Shown piece by piece: positions 24,312-35,033 of a stretch of DNA of 64,000 bases. Below the pieces are notes generated by a model. That model did not search any database. It was not told the origin of the DNA and saw only the letters and a program-made list of their open reading frames with translations. Numbering within the stretch: the stretch's first letter is position 1; every line of letters starts with the position of its first letter. The DNA comes from Hymenoscyphus infarciens (Eukaryota > Ascomycota > Leotiomycetes > Helotiales > Helotiaceae): contig LLCB01000229.1 in assembly GCA_001414345.1 (NCBI GenBank), positions 1 through 64,000 of the forward strand, written 5' to 3'. The position numbers were made by a program, and so were the translations under genes.

Positions 24312-26594
24312 ATGGAGGAAATCGCATACGGTCTGGCATCCGCCCACCAATTATACGAACGAACAGGCGGTGGGTCGAGTAATGGCACCAAAGACAGACC
24401 CCCGATATTCAAGGTCATCGGAATATCACTGGCGATCGCATCTGGTTGCTTCATCGGCGTATCCTTTGTGCTGAAGAAGGTTGGCTTATTAAAGGCCAAC
24501 GACAAATACGAAGAAGTGGCAGGTGAAGGATATGGATATCTCAAAAATGCCTTTTGGTGGACGGGTATGACGCTCATGATAATTGGAGAGATTTGCAACT
24601 TTGTGGCATACGCTTTTACGGATGCGATTCTGGTCACGCCCATGGGAGCTTTATCGGTCGTCATTACCGCCATTTTATCCGCCATATTCTTGAAGGAACG
24701 ACTGAGTATGGTGGGGAAAGTTGGCTGTTTTCTATGCATTGTAGGATCGGTGGTTATTGTTATGAACGCCCCCGAGTCCTCCTCCGCCGCTACGATTCAG
24801 GAAATGCAGGCTTTTGTTATTGCGCCCGGGTTTTTGAGTTATACGGGTGTGGTTATACTTGGTTGTGCTTTCATTGCTTGGTGGGCAGGCCCAAGATATG
24901 GTAAAAAGACGATGATGGTATACATCTCAATCTGCAGTCTTATCGGAGGTCTCAGCGTTGTCGCTACCCAAGGATTGGGAGCTGCTATCATTTCGCAGAT
25001 TGGCGGAACCAAGCAGTACGATCAATGGTTTCTATACGTCCTCTTCGTTTTCGTAACTTGTACTTTATTAGTGGAGATCATTTATCTCAACGTTAGTCAC
25101 ATAACCCCTCCATTTTGACCTTCTCTAACACTTCCGCAGAAAGCACTTAACCTCTTCAATGCCGCTTTGGTCACGCCTACCTACTACGTCTTTTTTACGA
25201 GTTCCACGATTATCACGTCTGCCATTCTATTCCGAGGTTTCAAGGGAACTCCGACTTCGATTGTCACAGTAGTAATGGGTTTCTTTACTATTTGCGCTGG
25301 AGTCGTCCTTCTTCAACTCTCCAAATCAGCAAAAGATGTCCCAGATGCAGCTGTTTTTGCAGGTGATCTCGATCAAGTTCGAACAATCGCCGAGCAGGAA
25401 CAACCCGAGTCGGAGCCAAAGGCAGATGCTATTCGAGGAACCGCTGCTATCATTCGACGATTCTCTCAAGCCCGAACAAAGATGGAGGCCGAGGAGGTCA
25501 AGAGATTGCATGAAGAAAAGATGGCTCATGATCTTGACACCATTGGCGAAGATGGCCAGCCAGTGCAGTTTGAATTCGATGGACTCCGAAGGCGTAGGAC
25601 AACATTCGGGACTGCTCCGGACAGTCTACGGTCCCGTCGCAATTCCACTCCGTTCCCAGCGTACACTGAACAACATCCCCACCCACTCCCTCAGACACCT
25701 GTCCAATTTACCCCAGTCCAACATCCTCCTCTAGGAATGTCTCGATTCCCAGACCCAGAATCCGATGACGAAGAACGACCAATCACACGAGGATCATCCG
25801 TATTTGGGCGTCTCACATCTGCCATTGCCCCAGGTCGTCGCCACTCTCAACTCGGAAGCAATGCTTCCAACAATCCTCAGAGCCCAATGCATCCAGTTCC
25901 TTTAACCGAAATTGCCGTTCCCTCCGCGTATAAAGGAGACGATAGTATAGGAACAGCCTATTACGGCCACAACACAGAATACAAAGGCGCCGGCGAGCGC
26001 CATATCACAATTGATGATACGGGACGAACGGGAAGTCGAGGAAGTAGTCTCCATCCGAATACCGCTGCCCCAACCCCACCCCCTCATTCCGCGCGCAGAC
26101 AATTCTCTTTCCAACATATGTTCCGAAGGGGACAATCCGATTCCCAACCCCATCATGGGGATGAAGCCACGCCTCCCTCTAGATCACCCATGATCCGCAA
26201 AGGTATGGGGCAGCGAAAATCAAGTGTAGGTGCCGCAACCGTGAAGGGTGCCACGGAAGAAGAAAGACTGGGATTAGTCAAAGGCGATACCCGGACGGAA
26301 GCTCCTCGACCTAGTTACGTAGGGGAAGAAATGAGCGAGGAAGAGGAATGGCTTACTGGCAAAGAAGGGAAAGAGAGTAGGCGGGATTTGACGCCGCCTC
26401 GGAGGGAACGCGAGGGGAGGGAGAAGGAGAAATTGGATGAGGCGGGGTTGAGAGATAGCTCGGAGGATTATTATCAGAAGCAGAAGGCTAAGTGGGAGAA
26501 GGCCGGGGGTGATACCAAGGCAAAGGAGAGGAGTAAGAGTCCACCTGATGGGAATGGTGGTGGGGGTGGAGCGGCGAAGGGTGCTTTTATATGA
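24312..26594 (+). CDS. NIPA-family magnesium transporter with long cytosolic tail
   Basis: Two exons (24312-25091 and 25140-26594), 744 aa. The N-terminal 330 residues form the NIPA (DUF803) membrane domain with about nine hydrophobic helices. Family-typical stretches are SGCFIGVSFVLKKVGL, GYLKNAFWWTGM, TPMGALSVVITAILSAIFL and, just past the intron, KALNLFNAALVTPTYYV. NIPA proteins carry Mg2+ (and other divalent cations) across plasma or endosomal membranes. The remaining 400 residues are hydrophilic, low in complexity and probably disordered, with several RRxS-like sites (RRRRTTF, GRRHS) that could be phosphorylated; this long tail is usual in filamentous fungi and absent from animal NIPAs. 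The tail ends Gly-rich. Start: first ATG in frame, after a pyrimidine-rich leader. Confidence 0.92.
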
Positions 26595-27181
26595 GTAAGA
26601 GGGAGGTTGTTTTTGTTGAGTCTTTTTTTTGATGAATGATAATGATGCACGAGCGTGTTGAGCGTTTGTTTTTTCTTTTCTTTCCTTGACCTCGAGGGGA
26701 TGTTACATATGCATGGATTCAAGGGGAGACTGGTACATGATGGGATTTTCCTTTTTTTTGGAAAGAAACGAGGGAAAAGGGTGTGTGTGAAGAAGGTACC
26801 CTGCTGGTATGGAATAATGAATACAGCGACATGCAGAGGCAGAAGGGATTTTGGGGAAAAGCATACGTAGAGAAGAGAGGGCATTTGTATAATAGAAGAA
26901 TTGAAGAATGGGGAATGGAGAATGTGTGTACGTACCTATTTGACGGACTTGATGAATGCTTGATGACCTGAAGGCTTCCGTGTGGTGAGTGCGCGTGAGG
27001 GAAAAAAGGGAGTGGAGAGGGGAGAAGAGAGGGAGTAGAGAGAGTATATACCGAAATCTGGTGTCAGAGTTTACGACCTAGTCACATTATACGACGTAGG
27101 AGTAGAGGTTGCCTGCCCCAGTGCTTACGTTTTCCCACCCTTACCCCGCCATATATACTATTCCTAACGATCTACGGAGTA
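26595..27181. other. Intergenic: 3' flank of the NIPA gene
   Basis: T-rich sequence follows the stop codon (TTTTTTTTGATG near 26625), then G/A-rich sequence to the transposon at 27182. No coding signal found. Confidence 0.35.
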
Positions 27182-27699
27182 ATCGTTCGGCTCCACTTCT
27201 CACCTAATCCGCTTCGCGTATTGGGTGAGGGAGGGTAATACGATAAAACCAGTAATACGACCACTTTTAGTTTACACTAAAATACGTTATTTTTAAAAAT
27301 ATATAATAAAACAACAACGCTTTATTATATTCTAATTTTAATTAGAGTCTCTTATTTTAAACTTAATAAATAGAAATATAAAGTAAGATTTATCTATCTA
27401 GTATCTATCTAGTTCTTAAATCTAACTTCTAAGAAAGCTACTACTAAATCTCTAGAAAAATTTAGTAAAGCCTAGAATATAGAAGATATAATTATATTTT
27501 AAAGATTAAATATAAGTTTAAGCTATATATTAATAGTAGGAACATATTAGAGTAGTTTTAGTAGCAAAGGTAGGGAGTTATTAGAGGCTAGTTAAGGCGA
27601 TTTTAGTGTAAACAAAAGTGGTCGTATTACTGGTTTTATCGTATTACCCTCCCTCACCCAATACGCGAAGCGGATTAGGTGAGAGGTGGACTGAGCGAT
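27182..27699. mobile_element. TIR transposon remnant, copy A (518 bp, TA target site)
   Basis: Long terminal inverted repeats of about 105 bp start with ATCGTTCGGCTCCACTTCTC on the left and, read inward from the right, ATCGCTCAGTCCACCTCTC. The element is bounded by TA dinucleotides (27180-27181 and 27700-27701), as for Tc1/mariner elements. Just inside each end is an imperfect palindrome (27199-27229 on the left; CTCACCTAAT, CGC, 3-nt loop, GCG, ATTGGGTGAG). The core at about 27290-27590 is TA-rich and stop-filled, consistent with RIP. The core is too short for a transposase, so this is a deletion derivative or MITE-like form. Copy B at 41057 shares the ends. Confidence 0.8.
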
Positions 27700-28260
27700 T
27701 ACCTAGAGTCGGAAGAGAGGAATATATAGGAATCACACCGCACAACCTCGGAGACTCACCACTTTTGCATCTCGGATCAGAAAATTTGGCGACTCGCGCT
27801 TTGTACATTGGAAGTCACGATTCGAGAATTAGTCGGCATTTCATTCTCATCATTCATCATTTACCATTTTCTCGCTTCACGCTCTCAAGCAGCGAAAGAA
27901 AAAAAGATGGGAAATGAGTCTCCTCCACAGCTACTACTCGTCTAGGCACATATCTCCTCCGTCTCGGCGGTACGAGGATCTGTAAATGATATCGCTGTTG
28001 AAGCGGGGGTGAAAGTGTTTTTTCGGTATGGTGGCTGGTATTGGTATTACCTATGGTGGTCACAGGGGGAGGAGATTGTGGTTTGTTGGTTGGTGGCAAG
28101 GGTTTCGGTTTCGGGGGGTGGGGGGAGAATCTAGAGTAAAGGAGAATAGTGGAGGGGTGGGTGGAAGGAGAGTTCCTTTTGTTGTTAGAGGGAGGTTGGA
28201 ATTGAGCTTTTAGTTGGGGATGTTTGTTTATGGGGTGTGGAAATGGCGTTTTGGGGAGGA

Positions 28261-28295
28261 GGTTGGGTTGGGTTGGGTTGGGTTGGGTTGGGTTG
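28261..28295 (+). repeat. (GGTTG)7 pentanucleotide tandem repeat
   Basis: Seven perfect GGTTG units in a row within G/T-rich flanks. The repeat opens long artificial frames on the opposite strand (Pro/Asn/Gln runs), which should not be taken as a gene. Confidence 0.9.
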
Positions 28296-29157
28296 ATTAA
28301 TTTGGGAAGGAGGCTGGGAGAATTGATACTAGCGCCCTCTTGTTGTCTCACTCTTCTTTGGGACCTGTATGCTGCTTAAACGACGTAGCCTTATGTACCA
28401 CCCACTCACGTGCAATTTACCACTCTTTTTTCCTTTCTTGGCTAGAGTATTTAGCAGTCAGAGACTACTCTGGGAGTGGCTGTATCTATGGGGGTATTTC
28501 CAATTCTTCATTTGGCGGGTTTCCGATTTTTGGATTCTTAGCGCAGCGGATGTAGAAATTAGCAACAACCTGGTGATCTATTCACTGATTAGAAAATATT
28601 GACGAATGCTTGGATTTCGCCCAGGTCATGATCTGACTATCTCGCATGCGAAAATCCGCCTAGTATTCCCAGTGCGAGTCGATTCGTTCGGTGACGGATA
28701 TGAGGTGAATAGGGTTGAAATTCGGAATCTAACAAGCCACTGTGTCCCCTCTCGTTTAGAGTTACAGGTGAATCGGTAGCCATTGGTCAACACTAATTTG
28801 GGGCGCAGTGATCTTTGGTTACACAGTGGTAAGACTATCCACGCGCACAATCGTCATGTCACCTTGAATATAATGTCTTACAGGGCTGTGGCAGCAGAGC
28901 TCAGGTCGAAGGAGCTCCAATTACGAATTGCTTTCTGCAGTGCATTGGACTAGCGTCATGAGAGTGACTGTGCGATCTGTTCACAGCCCGTCTTTTGTCA
29001 ATTACTGAAACTTTGTTTAAGCTTATAGTAAGGCTAACCACGCAGTAAAGAAAATCAGCACAGAAACTCAGACAATATTCAAAGAGCTACATCCTATATA
29101 CTGTCCCAGTTCACATAAGTTTTTAACAGCCAAGTTTGAGATTTTCCCTTTGTTAAA

Positions 29158-29628
29158 ATGAGGCCTCTTTTCATCTCGCTGCTTACTTTTGGTGTGGATT
29201 TATCCCGCGGTAGCATTTGCAACACCCTATTCTCGAAATGGACCCCAAACCCGAGAAGCAGCAAGTCTCCCCATCGAAGCAAGAGACTACACGAAAGGTG
29301 GGACACAGCTAAATATCGTCTCACTCAACCCTACCCTGGGTAAATTGACAGGTCAACATAAGGACGGTTCTCATTTGGAGGTCAACAGAAGTACGACGCA
29401 GATAAATTGAAGCATAGAGTTTATTTCCAGACGCCAGAAAAACAAGTCAAAAGCCATCTATTCGTATATCAACATGACCTCGTAACACGACCTTGGCTCC
29501 CGATACCTAGCTTACAAATAATTGAAATCCTTTCAGAGATATGTCCAGCCTCCAAAACTATGCTTGATCATCTCCCCCAAAAAACCCGGCTACATCCTAA
29601 GTCGCGATTAAAGGCAATGATATCATAG
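29158..29628 (+). pseudogene. Possible small secreted protein gene with a frameshift
   Basis: Weak candidate. From ATG 29158 the frame reads a hydrophobic MRPLFISLLTF. One base out of register, the next frame continues WIYPAVAFATPYSRNG, which together would look like a signal peptide with an A-x-A cleavage site. That second frame runs to about 29339, where a GTAAAT...CAG intron (29340-29399) would splice it to a frame ending at 29628 (KLKHRVYFQTPEKQVKSHLF...). No family is recognised. Alternatives: chance frames, or a sequencing/assembly indel in a live gene. Low confidence. Confidence 0.2.
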
Positions 29629-30944
29629 ATCGAGAGTTCTGTGCTGGAGTTGCTCGACCGCAGCACAAACCCCCCATCCCTTAAGCGAGACCTTCGGGCC
29701 AAATCCAATACAACAACGCTCCCAAATTCTTCACCCCAATATAAGCTATTAATTTTCATACTACCATATGATCACTTCGCATACAGAGGGTAGTGGGGTC
29801 ACCCTCGATTCGATTACTTCACTGGACGTGGAGGTACAGGAGTCGTAGTATCCTATTCACTTCGTCAGTTTCAAGGTCTAAAGTGGATTTACAGAGTATA
29901 GAGCAACAAAAAGAGTCTATAGAGTTAGAAACTTACCAGCTTGGAGTCTACAGGCTTGTCAACAACACCACAACCCTTTTTCGCCCCAGTCATCGTCCCG
30001 GCCAGGGTTGAGGGTCGGCAGATAGATGATATTGATTCCTAAACGACATTTGTTAATCCATTACACCCCGCAGGTACGCTCTAGCAAACAGGATATTCCT
30101 TTTCTGCCTCTTCCGTTGGTTTCCCCCCGCAGCAGCTAGCCTTGGCTGGGACCTTTTCCATAGGTGTTTGTAGGTAGTTTGATTCTTTGAAAGTGTATTG
30201 ATATTCAGAACACTCTCAAACACAGCCACAACCACAACGCATATCAAAGGCTCTGGTGCGAGGGTTGAAGTTCCATGGATATTATAAGGCTCTATAGACA
30301 TGGAAATAGCCAATTTACACTTTTTTTCTGGGCGCGCGACGTTTTTCCTTCCAAGTCCTGGTCTGGTCACGTGTAAAGGATTAGGCATTAGCAGTAGGCC
30401 ATCGTGAGAACTTTAAAGCACCACTTTAAAGATTACATGGTGCGATACATATTTCGGGCGTTGGCAGAATCAAAGATATTGGTTAAGATGAGTCAAGGCA
30501 ATCAAAGGCTAGATACCTAAATTATCCCACTCCTTTGTGATAACCAAATGCATGCACATCGTTTTACGAGAGAAGGTAAAAGAAATTTGAAGTAGAGATG
30601 TTCACATTCTACATACAAAGCTCCTAAATAGCAACTAAAAACAAAGCTATGAAGTGATTGAGTAAAGATCAAGAATCAAGAGTCCCGCATATTATCATCC
30701 ATCCATCCATCCATCATCACCTCTCCATAGCAGCAGCAAAAAAACGACAACCATAAAATATGCAAAGGCTCCCAAATCCCCCACTCCATCATCATAGCTC
30801 ATCCCTCAACTCCTATCCCCCATAACACAAAAAAGCAACCCGCAATGAATGAATGAACAATCTCAAAAAAAAAAAAAAAAGGAAAAATCGCATCCCTAAA
30901 TATGTCCACCCCCCCCCCCCTCCCAGCATCACCACTTCCTTCAA

Positions 30945-33794
30945 CTAGAATCCAGTTGGCCCACTCCCATCAATCCCCCCGGTCTTGAAATACTCCCCCA
31001 CAACACCAACTACATACGCCATTCCCGCCATCCCCGAACTAATCACCAAAACCCGCTTAACCTTCCTCTTCCTCGCCTGTTGCTTCCTCTCGGCACGTTC
31101 ATAATCCCGTTCCTTTCTTGCGTAAAACCGTTCATACTGCCGTAGATCCTCGAAATCCTGCTCCGAGAAACCTCGTGATTCAAAATCCTGTTCTGTGTCT
31201 CTAGTCGTTGTGCTTTCGGACTTGCTGCTAGGTTCGGTGGTTGGAAGGTCATGGTTCACAAAACCAGTCGGGGAAGCGAAATTTCCCGTGACAATGGGAC
31301 TACTTTGCATGCCATCGATGGGGTTGGTGGATAGCCGTTGGCGATCTTGTGTATTGGCAAAGGACTCAGCTGTCACACCCGATGGAGGACCATCTCGAAC
31401 TTTGCGGAAGACGAGGACGTCGCCAGAGCCGGATACAATTTCGTAGCCTTGAGATTGGAGAGGTTCGAAATGAGGGAAGAACTTTGCTGGGTTGGATAAC
31501 CGCAAGAGGACTTCGGCTGGAGTCAGAGCGGAGGAAGAATCGGTTACGACTGAGGTAGTTTCGGCGATGTCGATATTCTGCATTGTTGGATCATAAACCA
31601 GTATCTTGTAGAGTGTCGGCTGTTGGAATGTGACTTTTGGAATTGGCTTTTCTGCGGACACTGAGCCTGCGGAAGTCATCGAATCTTCGTAGATATTTTG
31701 AATTTCGTGACGGAGTTTTTCGAGTTCTATTTCCGCTTCCGGTAAGGCAGCTGGGGAGGTACGTCCATAGGACGAAACAGACTCTGACAAATCTCCCTCG
31801 CCTTGCATCATTGTCGCACTCGCATCTTCGGAACCTGTTCCTGTTGACTTGGGCAAAGAGCAAGCACTACGATCCAAAGAAGGCTGCAATCGCGGGGTAT
31901 CCGGTTTGCGAGAAAAAGATTCTGCCGGCGCCAGCCCCTCGATGTAAGCCCTTTCGGCCGTGTGCATCTTGTTTTCTAATGTTGAATGTGCGCCCGAAGT
32001 ACCCTCCTCTGGAATCAAAGACTCGGAATTTGATTTTCCAGCGCTCCATGTCGTCTGAAATTCCTCTGGGAAATCCCTCACAAAATTGCCAGTGATTCCC
32101 GGAGGCTGGGAGGAAACAGAACCCTCCTGGGTTACCACATCTTGAACGGCATTTTGTTTACCCAAGTTCTTCGTCGCACCAGAATCTTCCTTCAAAGTCG
32201 CCATCCATGAATCCTGCGCTTTGTCAAACTCTTCCACCAATTGCCTGCGCTTAAGACCTTCCGGGTGCTCGGGCGACCTAAAAGAATATGCGGAAAACGG
32301 ATGTTTAAAGGGAGTCTCTGAACCAAGATTACTGAATGGTTTGGCATATTTGGATTTGGCGGCCAAAGGGGGTTTTGGACTATAACTAATGCGACTGTCA
32401 TAGTCGCGGAGTCCTTCCTGCACGGGATCAACAGTCTGAGCAGATTCTCCAGGTGGGTTTCCATCTGGTTCGTTGTGATATACCGGTCCGTAGGGATGTT
32501 TTTTGTCATAGGCCTCCCACCCATCCTGGTCAGGGGTACAAGTCTGCTCACCAGGCTTGCCATCAGGTTCGTTGTGATAAACTGGCCCATAAGGGTGGTT
32601 TTTGTCATACGCTTCCCATCCTTTTTGCTCGAGATCCTCCGGTTCCTTGGTCGGTATCTGCCCATCAGGCTCGTAAGCCATAAATGGCTTGTCGTACGAG
32701 GCCTTTGAATCGTACTCTTCTAGGCCGGCTTCTGGGTCGCGGGATTTCTCAACACGCGTCTTTCGTTGCCAAGGGCGTTCAGTATCCGTAGATTTGCCTG
32801 TATGGGCCTTTCTCTCTTCTGCCAATTTTGCGTCATATATGCCAAACCCATCCTCGGCTGTTTCATGCAAATCTTGCGATGGAGGCTGCCCATCAGGTTC
32901 ATACGCCATGAATGGTTGATCATAAGCAGCCTTAGAATCATACGACTTGAGTCCTGTGTCAACGGGATCCAAATCCGAGTTCTTATTTGGAGTATGCTTA
33001 ACCGTGTTTTGTGGTCTTCCTTCCTGACTTGCGTGTGGCTTAGGAGAGGACTCTTGTGGTTTCGGGGGAGAATTAGTTTCCGTTGGAAAAATTGGGCCTG
33101 GAAAAATGATGGAGCGGTAATTGATACCGCCGCCCGAGGATAAAGGGGGCTCAGTTGTCTCATTACTCGGTTTGTTTGTTTGTCTCTTGAATGAAAAGTG
33201 CGCACGTCTGCCCGTGTAAACATCATTCTCCGATGGGCGCTCGCGAAGATTGTCTACACGGTTGTGTGCTGGCTGGGGCCTGTTTGAGGGTTTCTTGGGC
33301 ACTTTTCGATTCGTGATTGGATCGATTTCATAGTCTTTCTCTGTCGAAAAGGTTCGGTGAAGTAAAGTCTCAACAGCATCCTTTTCCACATCTTCAATGC
33401 CATCCTCGTTGGCCTTTGGTGATTTTTCATTTGTACTAAAGATATCAAAATCGGACCACCGACCACCATGAGCTGCCTGGTCCCGTCTATGCAATGCAGT
33501 GCACATCAGACCTTTCAGTTGACGCCTAGCGTAATCTGGTATTTGGCCATCCCACAGTAGCTTTCGATTTAATGTCTCGATGTATTTGCGTCTCGACCCC
33601 CGACTGTGACGCTGAACTTCCTTTTTGAAGACGGGATCTAGATACGAGGACCACATGTTGAGTCGGAAGGAGCGAGTCTGTTGACTTGGTCGAGGACTGC
33701 GATGGACGCGGGCCGCTGAACGCAGTACTGAACAGGCACCATATATGGGAGTCGCCATGGCGTTTGAGGTAGCTGCCATCTTGGATGAAAGCAT
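30945..33794 (-). CDS. Mitochondrial-type membrane protein with internal EPDG repeats, function unknown
   Basis: Single-exon minus-strand gene, 949 aa. The N-terminus is basic, rich in Ser/Ala/Arg and almost free of acidic residues for about 60 residues, as in a mitochondrial targeting sequence (SVLRSAARVHRSPRPSQQ). The middle is hydrophilic and holds two kinds of repeat. One is YDSKA-x-YD-x-PFMAYEPDGQ (about residues 278-298 and 352-372). The other is GWEAYDK-x-HPYGPVYHNEPDG, twice in tandem just after. Near the C-terminus a conserved-looking block (YKILVYDPTMQNIDIAETTS ... LSNPAKFFPHFEPLQSQGYE) precedes a basic stretch and one hydrophobic helix (VLVISSGMAGMAYVVGVVGE). This suggests an inner-membrane protein with a single C-terminal anchor. 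I do not recognise a named family. It is divergent from Listerin, with a 1.2 kb shared upstream region. Confidence 0.8.
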   Translation of the reverse strand: MLSSKMAATSNAMATPIYGACSVLRSAARVHRSPRPSQQTRSFRLNMWSSYLDPVFKKEVQRHSRGSRRKYIETLNRKLLWDGQIPDYARRQLKGLMCTALHRRDQAAHGGRWSDFDIFSTNEKSPKANEDGIEDVEKDAVETLLHRTFSTEKDYEIDPITNRKVPKKPSNRPQPAHNRVDNLRERPSENDVYTGRRAHFSFKRQTNKPSNETTEPPLSSGGGINYRSIIFPGPIFPTETNSPPKPQESSPKPHASQEGRPQNTVKHTPNKNSDLDPVDTGLKSYDSKAAYDQPFMAYEPDGQPPSQDLHETAEDGFGIYDAKLAEERKAHTGKSTDTERPWQRKTRVEKSRDPEAGLEEYDSKASYDKPFMAYEPDGQIPTKEPEDLEQKGWEAYDKNHPYGPVYHNEPDGKPGEQTCTPDQDGWEAYDKKHPYGPVYHNEPDGNPPGESAQTVDPVQEGLRDYDSRISYSPKPPLAAKSKYAKPFSNLGSETPFKHPFSAYSFRSPEHPEGLKRRQLVEEFDKAQDSWMATLKEDSGATKNLGKQNAVQDVVTQEGSVSSQPPGITGNFVRDFPEEFQTTWSAGKSNSESLIPEEGTSGAHSTLENKMHTAERAYIEGLAPAESFSRKPDTPRLQPSLDRSACSLPKSTGTGSEDASATMMQGEGDLSESVSSYGRTSPAALPEAEIELEKLRHEIQNIYEDSMTSAGSVSAEKPIPKVTFQQPTLYKILVYDPTMQNIDIAETTSVVTDSSSALTPAEVLLRLSNPAKFFPHFEPLQSQGYEIVSGSGDVLVFRKVRDGPPSGVTAESFANTQDRQRLSTNPIDGMQSSPIVTGNFASPTGFVNHDLPTTEPSSKSESTTTRDTEQDFESRGFSEQDFEDLRQYERFYARKERDYERAERKQQARKRKVKRVLVISSGMAGMAYVVGVVGEYFKTGGIDGSGPTGF

Positions 33795-35033
33795 CTTGGA
33801 GGTGGTTATCGCAGATTCATGCTATTGTCCTAATGAAGTTTTAGTCATTTATTAGGGAATACACAAAGGGTGCTGCCAACCGGTAGGATTCAGATAGGGT
33901 GATAGAGCGCGGATTGCAAGTCACCACGGCTCTATGTAGCTTTATGATTGTGATCTCATCGACGTCAAGGTGCGGTGGCACAAGAGGGCTTGGAATGGCC
34001 AATGGCCAATGGGCCTTTCGTGGCAAAGGTTCCAGTCGTATCTGATTGTCCTCTTGAACACGACCAATGTCAGCCCCCTTGTATCCTTTGTTCGGTTCGT
34101 ATGGAGATTCACGGAGGACTCGGGAGGGGTTGGGGATGCGAGGTTGATCGTCTCGTCGATGTTACTGAGGTGAATCGGAGATTGAACGATGATGATGAAG
34201 GTGAAGGAGAGAGGAGGAGGGCGACCACTGGCGGTAGAAGGTGGATAGACACTCGAGATCCGTAAAGCTTTGAGATTGAGGTTGAAAGACAACAGAGAGA
34301 TGGGGAGAGGGGGGAGAGAGAGGAGGGGGAGAGAAGGAGAGAGAGAGAGAGAGACTCGAGCTACTAGTTCCGGATGCTTGGGCTGTTCTGCTGTTACAGC
34401 ACACAATGGCCTGAGACTGGCCTGGCTCTCCTTGGATGGAAGTATTACCGTATTACCCCGCACTGGACAGCACGAGCACTCGAGTACTCGAGTACAGTGG
34501 ACACGGAGAGCTTCCGTGCGATGCGTCCTCAGTTTCCAGGGTACCTACTTAGGTAGGTAGGTTCCGTAGTTCCCATAGCGGCCTGAGCGGCTAGAGTATC
34601 CGCATCTTCCCGAATTCTGGGGAACCTCGTGATCTTAAAGCGGCCTTTCATTATGGTAAAGCGGCATGACCCATTTTGGTCGTGGCGCAAAATCGGGGGT
34701 AAAATCGGACAGTCGTCATTCGGCGAGCACGCTCCAGCCCCGAAGCGCATCGAAAAGTTGCGCTGATGAATCAAAGTCTCTCCATCAATCACTTCAACGG
34801 CCTCTACCATTTCCCTTGACGAATTCTCTTATGCCATTTCTTCATTATTCCTTTCTCCAAGGCCTGCCATTTTCTGCCACAATCCAATTCAACTGCATTC
34901 CTTCATTGCTGCGAACACGCATCCGACCTAATACACCCCGCCTTCTCACCCAGACCACCCTTTATACCTATTCAACGAGATATCAACAGTACACTACGCA
35001 TTCAAGCACAGCTTGTACCACCATCCACCCAAT
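33795..35033. promoter_or_regulatory. Divergent promoter region between the mitochondrial-type gene and Listerin
   Basis: About 1.24 kb separating two divergently transcribed genes. It contains a purine tract rich in GAGA at 34301-34356 and a small inverted repeat (CACTCGAGTACTCGAGTA) around 34478. A GGTACCTACTTAGGTAGGTAGG cluster lies near 34540 (described, not a known site). The Listerin side (34790-35030) is C/T-rich like a fungal leader. No long frame within it has domain features. Confidence 0.4.

Larger units (their letters stand above)
27702..30944. other. 3.2 kb region without a confident gene
   Basis: Contains the pentanucleotide repeat at 28261-28295, a possible broken small-protein gene at 29158-29628 (listed separately), and scattered short frames without domain features. 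The right end (about 30660-30920) has a (CATC)n tract near 30698, an A16 run near 30866 and a C run near 30910, and should be the 3' flank of the minus-strand mitochondrial-type gene. No RNA gene recognised. Confidence 0.4.

Noticed and set aside
27857..28351. 164-residue Pro/Asn/Gln-rich frame on the minus strand
   Set aside because: Produced by the (GGTTG)7 repeat and G-rich flanks; no domain, signal or splice support.
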